Shown here piece by piece: positions 1-6,292 of a stretch of DNA of 18,561 nucleotides. A program made the translations under genes and the position numbers. Positions within the stretch are counted from its first letter, which is position 1; each line of letters opens with the position of its first letter. The stretch lies in the NCBI GenBank assembly GCA_964447925.1, contig CAYUUP010000023.1:1-18561 (forward strand). The letters run 5' to 3'. The notes beneath the pieces were generated by a model. It worked only from the letters and a program-made list of their open reading frames with translations. It did no database searches and was not told the origin of the DNA. Source of the DNA: CAYUUP01 sp964447925 (GTDB taxonomy: Bacteria; Bacillota; Clostridia; Oscillospirales; Oscillospiraceae).

Positions 1-185
1 TAGCAACGATATAATTCCTCTTGTAACAAGACATATCCAAGAAAATTAAAAGAGTGATAAATTCCGATTTGTCTGTTAAGCCCTCTGAAAACGCTGTATT
101 TTCAAGGTGTTTCGCCTGTTTTGTGTTCCAACCTTTGTATTTTCCCTTGTTTTTGCCCTTACGAGCCGAAACAAGGGAAAGTTTT
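1..185. other. AT-rich stretch without a recognisable gene
   Basis: This left edge is clearly more AT-rich than the rest of the window. No reading frame in it has a ribosome site and a recognisable product. The only structure I can support is the plus-strand terminator at 141-187. That suggests the tail of a rightward transcript whose gene lies outside the window, but the gene itself is not visible. Confidence 0.5.
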
Positions 186-187
186 TT
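141..187 (+). terminator. Rho-independent terminator of an unseen leftward-lying gene
   Basis: Twelve bases, TTTCCCTTGTTT (141-152), pair perfectly with AAACAAGGGAAA (169-180) around a 16-base loop. The stem is followed by a run of six T (182-187). On the plus strand this is a textbook terminator. On the minus strand the stem is followed by AATACAAAGG-like sequence with no T-run, so it fits murC less well. The T-run includes the last base of the murC stop codon, so transcripts converging from the left would end exactly at the murC 3' end. Confidence 0.7.
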
Positions 188-1562
188 AGTCTCCGCCGAC
201 TACCAGCTTGCCTACAGTACCGATATCCCCGGCACCTACGGTGAGGATCAGATCGCCGGGGCGGGCCACTTCCCGCAGCCGGGCGGCCAGCCCGCTCAGG
301 GTGGGGCAGAACTCCGCCCCGGGTATCTGCGCTGCCAGGTCGCGGGCGGAGATGCCGGATTTGTTTTTCTCCCGTGCGGCGTAGATCTCCGTCAGGATGA
401 CCAAGTCAGGTCGACGGAGCTGGGTTACGAAGTCGGAGAAAAGAGCCAGCGTCCGGGTATAGGTGTGAGGCTGGAAAGCACAGATCACCCGTTTGCAGCC
501 CACAGCTTGGGCGGCGTCTAGCAGCGCGGCCAGCTCCTGAGGGTGGTGGGCGTAGTCATCATAGACCTTTGCCCCGTGATACTCCCCCTTATACTCAAAC
601 CGCCTTCCCGCCCCGTGGAAATCATTCAGCCCCTGGGCTACGGCCTGGGGGGTGGCTCCGTTAAAAAGACAGGCTGCGGCTGCGGCCAATGCGTTGGATA
701 CATTGTGGCGGCCAGGGACAGAAAGCTGGATGTGGGCCACAAAAGCCCCCTTGTGTATCAGGTCAAAGCTGCCACGGCCCTGCTCAAAGGACAGATTTTC
801 CGCCGTCATGTCGGCTCCCGGCTGAAGACCATAGGTCAGCAGGGGTTTTTGTAGGCCCTTCAGGGCGTCCAGGGTGTTGACATCGTCCCGATTGGCTACC
901 ACCAGGCCGGTATCCGGCACAAGCTCCGCAAAGGCCCGGAAGGAGGACTTGATCTCATCCAAATCCTTGAAGAAGTCCAGATGGTCGGCGTCCACGTCCA
1001 GGATCACGGCGGTGGTGGGGCGGAAGGACAGGAAGGAGTTGCAGTACTCGCAGGACTCCAGAATAATGGTGTCCCCGTTGCCCACCCGGTGGCCTGCACC
1101 CAGCAGGGGAACTGTGCCGCCAATCATCACGGTGGGGTCAAGCCCGGCGGCCAGCATAATATAGGTACACATGGAGGAGGTAGTGGTCTTGCCGTGGGTA
1201 CCCGATACGCACAGCGCCCTGGCGTAGTCTTCCATCAGAGCCCCCCAGGCCTGCGCACGTTCAAAGACAGGGATACCCGATTCCAGGGCAGTGGCGATTT
1301 CCGGATTGTCATTGTGGACGGCGGCGGTGCGGACGATCAGTTCTGCTCCGGCGACATTCTCTGCCCGATGGCCGATGGAGACGGGAATACCCAACTCCCG
1401 CAGATGGGCCACTGTATCCCCATCCTTCATATCGGAGCCAGTGACAGAAAGCCCCATGCCATGGAGGACTTCCCCCAGAGGGGCCATGGAGATGCCGCCG
1501 ATACCCACCAGATGGATCCGGCGACCGGGCGTGAGCAGGGGCTTTAGCTGATTGACTGTCAT
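186..1562 (-). CDS. murC: UDP-N-acetylmuramate--L-alanine ligase (MurC)
   Basis: Cytoplasmic Mur ligase that joins L-alanine to UDP-MurNAc with ATP, the first amino-acid addition in peptidoglycan precursor synthesis. The 458 residues match the usual MurC length. The N-terminal domain shows the Rossmann-type GIGGISMAPL (residues 20-29) and GSDM (42-45). The central ATP-binding domain has the P-loop GTHGKTTT (121-128), and the C-terminal part has the DDYAHHPQE motif typical of MurC. The ATG has GAGGTG eight bases upstream, behind a consensus sigma-A promoter, so the start is well supported. It is divergent from the neighbouring nitrilase-family gene, and no other cell-wall gene is in view, so it lies outside a dcw-type cluster here. 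Family assignment is secure. Confidence 0.97.
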   Translation of the reverse strand: MTVNQLKPLLTPGRRIHLVGIGGISMAPLGEVLHGMGLSVTGSDMKDGDTVAHLRELGIPVSIGHRAENVAGAELIVRTAAVHNDNPEIATALESGIPVFERAQAWGALMEDYARALCVSGTHGKTTTSSMCTYIMLAAGLDPTVMIGGTVPLLGAGHRVGNGDTIILESCEYCNSFLSFRPTTAVILDVDADHLDFFKDLDEIKSSFRAFAELVPDTGLVVANRDDVNTLDALKGLQKPLLTYGLQPGADMTAENLSFEQGRGSFDLIHKGAFVAHIQLSVPGRHNVSNALAAAAACLFNGATPQAVAQGLNDFHGAGRRFEYKGEYHGAKVYDDYAHHPQELAALLDAAQAVGCKRVICAFQPHTYTRTLALFSDFVTQLRRPDLVILTEIYAAREKNKSGISARDLAAQIPGAEFCPTLSGLAARLREVARPGDLILTVGAGDIGTVGKLVVGGD

Positions 1563-1591
1563 AAAATGCGCACCTCGTCCTGTTTTTTCCT

Positions 1592-1620
1592 ATGATACGT
1601 TTTTTTCCGGAAAAAGTCAA
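1592..1620 (-). promoter_or_regulatory. Sigma-A promoter for murC
   Basis: Read on the minus strand, TTGACT (complement of 1615-1620) and TATCAT (complement of 1592-1597) are 17 bases apart. Transcription would start near 1585, leaving a short leader of about 20 bases that contains the GAGGTG ribosome site. Confidence 0.75.
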
Positions 1621-1656
1621 GGGGAATACTGTTGAAAATCGTCCCTCCTAAGACTC

Positions 1657-1685
1657 TTGACGGAGATGGCATTTGCGTGTAAACT
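1657..1685 (+). promoter_or_regulatory. Probable sigma-A promoter for the nitrilase-family gene
   Basis: TTGACG (1657-1662) and TAAACT (1680-1685) are separated by exactly 17 bases. The site points rightward, back to back with the murC promoter. It is framed by an inverted repeat, CCCTCCTA (1643-1650) and TAGGAGGG (1685-1692), which could be an operator, or chance pairing of polypurine sequence. Confidence 0.55.
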
Positions 1686-1745
1686 AGGAGGGGAATCCTT
1701 TCGGATATACAGCTGCCAATGGAAAAGGTAAAAGGAGGGGACCGT

Positions 1746-2561
1746 ATGAAGCTGACACTAATCCAGTCTGCCGTCTCTGAGTTGGCGGAGGAGAATGTGT
1801 GCCGGGCGGAGAGTGAGATCCAGGCGGCGGCCCGCCGGGGGGCAGAGTTGGCCGTGCTGCCGGAGATGTTCTGCTGCCCCTATTCCCCCCGGTATTTCCG
1901 CCAGACGGCTCAGCCTCAGGGGGGCGAGATCTGGAGACGGATGTCCGCCGCCGCCAGAGAAAACGGCATCTGGCTGGTGGCAGGGAGTATGCCGGAGCGG
2001 GAGGGGGAACGCATTTACAACACCTCCTTTGTCTTTGACCCCCAGGGACGGCAGATCGCCCGCCATCGGAAGATCCATCTGTTCGACGTGGAACTGCCGG
2101 GGAAAAAGCCTATCCGGGAGTCGGATACCTTCACCCCCGGAGAGGATATCACCATATTCAACGCTGCGGGCTGGCGGGTGGGGCTTTGTATCTGCTTTGA
2201 CCTCCGCTTCCCGGAGCTGCTGGGGTTAATGGCGCTTCAGGGGGCGGAACTGATTTTAGTTCCTGCCGCTTTTACCAAGACCACCGGAGAGGCCCACTGG
2301 GAGACGCTGCTCCGGGCCAGAGCCATGGATTGCCAGGTCTACACGGCGGGCTGTGCCCCTGCCAGGGACAATTCCGCCCCTTATGTCACCTATGGGCATT
2401 CCCTGTTCTGTTCCCCCTGGGGAGAAGTGCAGGATCAGCTGGGCGAGGGGCCAGGCTATTTGGATTGCGCTCTGGATCAGGGAGAGCTTGCCCACACACG
2501 GACGGTCCTGCCGGTGATCACCGCCCGCCGGGAAGACGTCTACCGCCTGGAGGAGCGGTGA
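1746..2561 (+). CDS. Carbon-nitrogen hydrolase, omega-amidase (NIT2)-like
   Basis: Nitrilase-superfamily amidase of 271 residues, the usual length for the NIT2/omega-amidase branch, which hydrolyses alpha-ketoglutaramate or similar amides. The catalytic triad is visible: Glu40 in VLPEMF, Lys109 in RKIHLFD and Cys150 in CICFDLRFPE. This last sequence is close to the signature of the NIT1/NIT2 clade. An in-frame ATG at 1719 would add nine residues, but GGAGGGG lies five bases before the ATG at 1746, so I chose that start. It has its own promoter and is followed by a 208-base spacer, so it seems to be a single-gene unit. The true substrate is not shown by the sequence; a general amidase or deaminated-glutathione amidase is possible. 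Confidence 0.88.
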   Translation: MKLTLIQSAVSELAEENVCRAESEIQAAARRGAELAVLPEMFCCPYSPRYFRQTAQPQGGEIWRRMSAAARENGIWLVAGSMPEREGERIYNTSFVFDPQGRQIARHRKIHLFDVELPGKKPIRESDTFTPGEDITIFNAAGWRVGLCICFDLRFPELLGLMALQGAELILVPAAFTKTTGEAHWETLLRARAMDCQVYTAGCAPARDNSAPYVTYGHSLFCSPWGEVQDQLGEGPGYLDCALDQGELAHTRTVLPVITARREDVYRLEER

Positions 2562-2614
2562 CGTTCCCGCAATAAGTACCGTTCCTTTTTGCCCTCAGCC
2601 CGGCCGCTCTCCTG

Positions 2615-2667
2615 CCAAACGGCTGAATTTCCTGGCTCCCACAGGGAGCCGGGGAAAGCGGCTTTGG
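2615..2667. repeat. Long imperfect inverted repeat in intergenic spacer
   Basis: A perfect seven-base stem, GGCTCCC (2634-2640) and GGGAGCC (2644-2650), closes a three-base loop. The arms continue outward imperfectly to CCAAA (2615-2619) and TTTGG (2663-2667), giving a hairpin about 53 bases long. No T-run follows, so it is not a standard terminator. Its size and form resemble a REP- or MITE-like interspersed element, but only one copy is visible here. Confidence 0.45.
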
Positions 2668-2770
2668 GACGGAGCAGAAAATCCGCCTTTAGGCTGGGTA
2701 TGTCCAGCTGCCCCGTCTCATATCCCACCCTCTTCCAGCATAAAGTGATTGGGGAGAGGAGGATGCTTTT

Positions 2771-3208
2771 ATGAAGATTTACACCGTTCACCGTCCCATC
2801 CGCAGAGGCGGGGCAGCGCTGGTAGCGGTTGTTGTTCTGGTCGGACTCTTTCTGATCGGTCGGGGCAGGGAGAATGGGAGCCAGGTTCTCTCCGCCGTCC
2901 AGGAGCCGTCGGCCTATCTGGAGAGCCTGGGCTGGGAGGTGGAGGACTGCATCAGCTGCGAGTCCTTTGTGCTGGCGGACACGGTGGGAGAGGACTATCT
3001 GGCCCTCCAGCGGGAGGGGGGCTTCGACATCTCCGGCTACGTGGGCTGTACCCTGGTCCGCTATACCTATCCGGTGACCAACTATCCCACCGGCGAGGAA
3101 AACGTACTGGCCGATCTGCTGGTCTATGAGGGACGGGTTGTGGGCGGGGATCTGCGATCGGCGGATCTGGACGGCTTCCTCACTGCTCTGACATCGAGAA
3201 CGGGATAA
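2771..3208 (+). CDS. DUF4830 domain protein, single N-terminal membrane anchor
   Basis: Small protein of 145 residues with a short basic N-terminus, one hydrophobic segment at about residues 14-30 (ALVAVVVLVGLFLIG), and an outside-facing domain of about 110 residues. The domain holds LESLGWEVED (50-59), RYTYPVTNYP (97-106) and LLVYEGRVVGGDLRS (116-130). I recognise this pattern as the DUF4830 family, found mainly in Clostridia; its function is unknown. AGGAGG (2757-2762) lies eight bases before the ATG. The protein is probably a membrane-anchored or secreted extracytoplasmic protein. No lipobox cysteine follows the hydrophobic segment, so a lipoprotein is unlikely. A hairpin downstream at 3238-3264 separates it from the purine operon, so it is probably transcribed alone. 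Confidence 0.8.
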   Translation: MKIYTVHRPIRRGGAALVAVVVLVGLFLIGRGRENGSQVLSAVQEPSAYLESLGWEVEDCISCESFVLADTVGEDYLALQREGGFDISGYVGCTLVRYTYPVTNYPTGEENVLADLLVYEGRVVGGDLRSADLDGFLTALTSRTG

Positions 3209-3237
3209 GCTGTCACCCTTTTCCAGCAGGGAAGAGT

Positions 3238-3264
3238 AGGGGCTGCCTAGTATGGGCGGCCCCT
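3238..3264 (+). terminator. Terminator-like hairpin after the DUF4830 gene
   Basis: AGGGGCTGCC (3238-3247) pairs with GGCGGCCCCT (3255-3264) with one G-U pair and a seven-base loop, giving a ten-pair GC-rich stem. It lacks a clear T-run, so termination may be weak or factor-dependent. Confidence 0.5.
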
Positions 3265-3327
3265 GCACGCCTGATAAGCCTGATAAAGGAAATTGACCGT
3301 TTTGGCACAAAATTGTGAAATATGCTC

Positions 3328-3356
3328 TTGCCAAACGCACTTGTTTTCGATATAAT
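3328..3356 (+). promoter_or_regulatory. Sigma-A promoter of the purine operon
   Basis: TTGCCA (3328-3333), 17 bases, then a perfect TATAAT (3351-3356). It is the only near-consensus promoter I found upstream of purE, and transcription would begin near 3363. This leaves an untranslated leader of about 210 bases before the purE start, long enough for RNA-based control. Confidence 0.8.
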
Positions 3357-3387
3357 CAAAGGTATCAAATAAAGGGGGGCCTGGGCC

Positions 3388-3459
3388 ATGAAGCTGTTTC
3401 GGCTGTTCGCGTTTCGGGGAAAGGGCCAGGCTCATGTTATGTCCATTCCCGCCCGGTGA
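3388..3459 (+). CDS. Possible 23-residue leader peptide of the purine operon
   Basis: Short ORF starting MKLFRLFAFRGKGQ and ending in SIPAR, 23 residues. A six-G run (3374-3379) lies eight bases before the ATG as a usable ribosome site. It sits just downstream of the operon promoter and ends four bases before a terminator-like hairpin. It is basic and has no run of a single amino acid that would point to classic attenuation. It may be a true leader peptide or a chance ORF; only conservation in relatives could decide. Confidence 0.3.
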   Translation: MKLFRLFAFRGKGQAHVMSIPAR

Positions 3460-3462
3460 TTT

Positions 3463-3499
3463 GCTCCGGGGGCAGTTACGCCCCATGGAGCTGTTTTAT
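3463..3499 (+). promoter_or_regulatory. Attenuator-like hairpin in the pur leader
   Basis: GCTCC (3463-3467) pairs with GGAGC (3487-3491), and inside it GGGGC (3469-3473) pairs with GCCCC (3480-3484) around the loop AGTTAC. TGTTTTATT follows directly, as in an intrinsic terminator. A competing stem, CCCGG (3452-3456) with CCGGG (3466-3470), overlaps the leader-ORF stop codon. A second TGGAGC at 3521-3526 could also compete for GCTCC. Such mutually exclusive pairings are what a transcription attenuator needs. I could not match the leader to the purine, ZTP (pfl), PRPP or THF riboswitch consensus. Confidence 0.4.
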
Positions 3500-3502
3500 T
3501 GT

Positions 3503-3525
3503 CTCCACTCTCAAGAGGGGTGGAG
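3503..3525 (+). other. Second hairpin in the pur leader
   Basis: CTCCACTCT (3503-3511) pairs with GGGGTGGAG (3517-3525) over nine pairs, two of them G-U, with a five-base loop. It lies between the attenuator-like hairpin and the purE ribosome site. Its 3' arm carries the second copy of TGGAG, so it may take part in an alternative fold of the leader. Confidence 0.4.
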
Positions 3526-3575
3526 CAGGAAAGCCGCTTCAAGAGGGCAAATATATTGTAACAGGAGGAACGATA

Positions 3576-4067
3576 ATGCAGAAAGTTGCTGTCATTATGG
3601 GATCGGACAGCGATCTCCCTGTGATGCAGGGTGCGCTGGACAAGCTGAAATTTTTTGGTGTCCCTTATGCCGTCCGGGTGATATCTGCCCACCGCACCCC
3701 CGCTGAGGCAGAGCGATTCGCAAAGACCGCCAAGGACGAGGGCTTCGGCGTCATCATTGCCGGGGCGGGCAAGGCGGCCCATCTGGGGGGCGTGTTGGCC
3801 GCTTATACTACCCTGCCGGTGATTGGCGTTCCCATCAAGACCTCTATGATGGGCGGACTGGACTCTCTGCTGTCTATCGTCCAGATGCCCAAGGGGATCC
3901 CTGTGGCCACTGTGGCGGTGGATGGGGCGGAAAACGCCGCCATCCTGGCGGTGCAAATGCTTGCGCTGTCCGATGACAGACTGGCGGAGAGACTTTCCCG
4001 GTTCAAGGAGGATATGGCGGCAGAGGTTGCCGCCAAGGACGCGAAGCTACAGCAGCAGTTGGGCTGA
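3576..4067 (+). CDS. purE: 5-(carboxyamino)imidazole ribonucleotide mutase / AIR carboxylase (PurE)
   Basis: Makes CAIR in the purine pathway; 163 residues, normal PurE length. Motifs are GSDSD (9-13), SAHRTP (37-42, with the catalytic-type His39) and AGAGKAAHLGGV (62-73). Classic class I enzymes have GAGGAAHLPGM at that last site; the change there, and the absence of purK beside it, suggest a class II PurE that adds CO2 to AIR directly. That is inference. The frame is open far upstream, but AGGAGG (3563-3568) precedes the ATG at 3576 and the family's MxKVAVIMGSDSD start fits it. First gene of the operon; purC follows after 51 bases. Confidence 0.93.
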   Translation: MQKVAVIMGSDSDLPVMQGALDKLKFFGVPYAVRVISAHRTPAEAERFAKTAKDEGFGVIIAGAGKAAHLGGVLAAYTTLPVIGVPIKTSMMGGLDSLLSIVQMPKGIPVATVAVDGAENAAILAVQMLALSDDRLAERLSRFKEDMAAEVAAKDAKLQQQLG

Positions 4068-4118
4068 TGGATTCATTTTGAAGCATCTCAGCGACATCAG
4101 AGAAGGAGCGCGATTGTC

Positions 4119-4832
4119 ATGAAAAAACTGGAACAGCTCTATGAGGGCAAGGCAAAAAAGGTCTATGCTACCGACAACCCCAATGTAGTCATTGTGGACT
4201 ACAAGGACGATGCCACCGCCTTTAATGGCGTCAAGCGGGGAACCATCACAGGCAAGGGCGTCATCAACAACCGGATGACCAACCACCTGATGCGGCGGCT
4301 GGAAAAAGAGGGCATTCCCACCCATTATGTGGAGGAGCTGTCCGATCGGGAGACCGCTGTGAAGAAGGTCAGTATCATCCCGCTGGAAGTCATTGTCCGC
4401 AACATCTCTGCCGGATCCTTTGCCAAGCGCTATGGCGTGGAGGAGGGCATTGTCTTTGACCAGCCCACACTGGAATTCTCCTATAAGAACGATGATCTGG
4501 GGGATCCGCTGATGGATAAGACCCATGCGCTGGCCCTGAAGCTGGCTACCCAGGAGGAGATCGACACCATCTCCCGCTATGCCTATGCTGTCAACGATCA
4601 TCTGAAGGTCTTTATGAAGGAGATCGGCATTGATCTGGTGGACTTCAAGCTGGAGTTCGGCCGTCTGCCCGACGGTACCATTGTTCTGGCCGATGAGATA
4701 TCTCCGGATACCTGCCGCCTCTGGGACGAGAAAACCCATGAGAAGCTGGATAAGGATCGCTTCCGCCGGGACCTGGGCAACGTGGAGGAAGCCTATCAGG
4801 AAATTATGCGCCGCCTGATGGGTGACGCCTGA
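4119..4832 (+). CDS. purC: SAICAR synthetase (PurC)
   Basis: Phosphoribosylaminoimidazole-succinocarboxamide synthase: ATP-dependent joining of aspartate to CAIR, the step right after PurE. It has 237 residues, the normal size for the bacterial single-domain form. Visible motifs are the nucleotide-binding YEGKAKKVY at 8-16, VEVIVRN-like LEVIVRNISAGSFAKR at 89-104, and the substrate-binding ADEISPDTCRLWD at 191-203. The ATG at 4119 is preceded by a GAAGGAG ribosome site. It lies 51 bases after purE and 8 bases before purF, within one transcription unit. No unusual residues noticed. Confidence 0.97.
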   Translation: MKKLEQLYEGKAKKVYATDNPNVVIVDYKDDATAFNGVKRGTITGKGVINNRMTNHLMRRLEKEGIPTHYVEELSDRETAVKKVSIIPLEVIVRNISAGSFAKRYGVEEGIVFDQPTLEFSYKNDDLGDPLMDKTHALALKLATQEEIDTISRYAYAVNDHLKVFMKEIGIDLVDFKLEFGRLPDGTIVLADEISPDTCRLWDEKTHEKLDKDRFRRDLGNVEEAYQEIMRRLMGDA

Positions 4833-4840
4833 CGCCTGTT

Positions 4841-6292
4841 ATGGAAGCTGCGATCTGCCGCTCCCGGCGGTCGGAGGGCCTGCGGGAGGAGTGCGGCGTC
4901 TTTGGAATTGCCCGGCACCCATGGGACAGCCGGGAGCTGGCCTATGACGTCTATAACGCCCTCTTTGCGCTTCAGCACCGGGGGCAGGACTCCTGCGGCA
5001 TTGCCGGCTGCAGGGATGGCGGCCTTCAGGCTTATAAGAACCAGGGGCTGGTGCCGGAAGCCCTCACTGCTGAGGTGCTGGAATCTTTCAAGGGCTGCCA
5101 GATGGCCATCGGCCATGTCCGCCACGCCGGGAGCCTGGGGGATACTAATCCCAACAATGCTCAGCCAATTTTGGTAAAGCACAAGTCTGGCTCCTTGGCC
5201 CTGTGCTATAACGGCAAGCTGGTGAATGCCGCCGAGCTGCGGGCGGAGACGGAAAACCGGGGCGGTATCTTTCAGACCACCAATGATGCCGAAGTTATTT
5301 CCTATCTCATCGTCCGGGAGCATCTGCGTACCTACACCCTAGCTGACGCGGTGGAGAACGCCATGCAGTATATGATCGGGGCATACTCCCTGCTGGTGTT
5401 GGACAAAAGCTGCCTGATCGCCGCCCGCGACCCAAACGGCTACCGCCCTCTGTGCATGGGCATGGTGGATGACTCTATTGTATTCGCCTCTGAGTCCTGC
5501 GCCATTGAGGCGCTGGGGGGCCGCTTCCTCCGGGATGTGAAGCCGGGGGAAATCGTGGTGGCAGAAAAGGGGAAGGTGAGTTCCCGGCACTGCGGCATCC
5601 GGGCCAAGTCCAACCTCTGCGTCTTTGAGCTTCTATATTTTGCCCGGCAGGATTCCGTTATCGGAGGCCTGCCGGTGGTCAGGGCCAGGGAGGCGGCGGG
5701 CCGCCGCCTGGCGCAGATGGCCCGCACGGAGGGGGACATCGTCATTGGCGTACCCGACTCCGGCATTGCTGCCGCCATGGGCTATGCCCGGGAATCCGGC
5801 ATACCCTATGGTTATGGTCTGATGAAGAATCGCTATATCCAGCGCACCTTTATTGAGTCCCGCCAGTGGGAGCGGGAGAAATCCACCCGGGTAAAGCTGA
5901 ATCCCATCGCCGAGACGGTGCGGGGCAGACGTATCATTCTGGTGGATGATTCCATCGTCCGGGGGACCACCTGCCGCCGTATTATCCAGACGCTCCGAAA
6001 GGCGGGCGCGGCGGAGGTGCATATGAAGTCCACTGCACCGCCCTTCCTGCATCCCTGCTACTTTGGCACGGCCCTGCCGCCCACGGAGCAGCTGGCCGCC
6101 TCTGGCCGCTCACTGGAGCAGATACGGGCTGATATTGGCGCCGACTCCCTGCAATATTTAACGCCGGAGGATTTGCATCATGTGGCGAAGGGGCTGAACC
6201 AGGGCTTCTGCGACGCCTGCTTTACCGGCCAGTACGCTGTCCCCGTGCCGGAGCCTGTGGCCCGGCCAGAAAAGGAGGTTTCACTCATATGA
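4841..6292 (+). CDS. purF: Amidophosphoribosyltransferase (PurF), Fe-S type
   Basis: First committed step: PRPP plus glutamine gives phosphoribosylamine. The 483 residues comprise a class II glutaminase domain and a phosphoribosyltransferase domain. A 17-residue propeptide precedes CGVFG, so Cys18 should become the N-terminal nucleophile. The PRPP loop is IILVDDSIVRGTT (365-377). Cys260, Cys406, Cys457 and Cys460 match the [4Fe-4S] ligands of Bacillus PurF (Cys236, 382, 437, 440), implying oxygen sensitivity. Odd: the glutaminase loop reads RHAGSLG (94-100) where most PurF have R-Y-x-T-x-G. The start has only a weak ribosome site eight bases after the purC stop, suggesting translational coupling. 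The stop overlaps the purM ATG. Confidence 0.95.
   Translation: MEAAICRSRRSEGLREECGVFGIARHPWDSRELAYDVYNALFALQHRGQDSCGIAGCRDGGLQAYKNQGLVPEALTAEVLESFKGCQMAIGHVRHAGSLGDTNPNNAQPILVKHKSGSLALCYNGKLVNAAELRAETENRGGIFQTTNDAEVISYLIVREHLRTYTLADAVENAMQYMIGAYSLLVLDKSCLIAARDPNGYRPLCMGMVDDSIVFASESCAIEALGGRFLRDVKPGEIVVAEKGKVSSRHCGIRAKSNLCVFELLYFARQDSVIGGLPVVRAREAAGRRLAQMARTEGDIVIGVPDSGIAAAMGYARESGIPYGYGLMKNRYIQRTFIESRQWEREKSTRVKLNPIAETVRGRRIILVDDSIVRGTTCRRIIQTLRKAGAAEVHMKSTAPPFLHPCYFGTALPPTEQLAASGRSLEQIRADIGADSLQYLTPEDLHHVAKGLNQGFCDACFTGQYAVPVPEPVARPEKEVSLI

Noticed and set aside
54..521. 155-codon plus-strand ORF at the left edge
   Set aside because: It runs antisense into murC, starts in AT-rich sequence without a ribosome site, and passes through the terminator at 141-187.
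2540..3340. Long minus-strand ORF across the spacer and DUF4830 gene
   Set aside because: Its sequence is low in recognisable motifs, has no ribosome site and overlaps a plus-strand gene with a clear family match. GC-rich coding DNA often leaves such open antisense frames.
3363..3575. Purine, PRPP, ZTP or THF riboswitch before purE
   Set aside because: I looked for the purine core (GTTTCTACC type), the pfl CCGCCTGGGC segment, and ykkC-type and THF cores. None is present; GGCCTGGGCC near 3379 is only a superficial likeness and lies at the wrong end.
3315..3575. Longer N-terminus for purE from an upstream ATG
   Set aside because: The frame is open for 87 codons upstream, but the extra sequence overlaps the promoter, matches no PurE, and a good ribosome site precedes the ATG at 3576.
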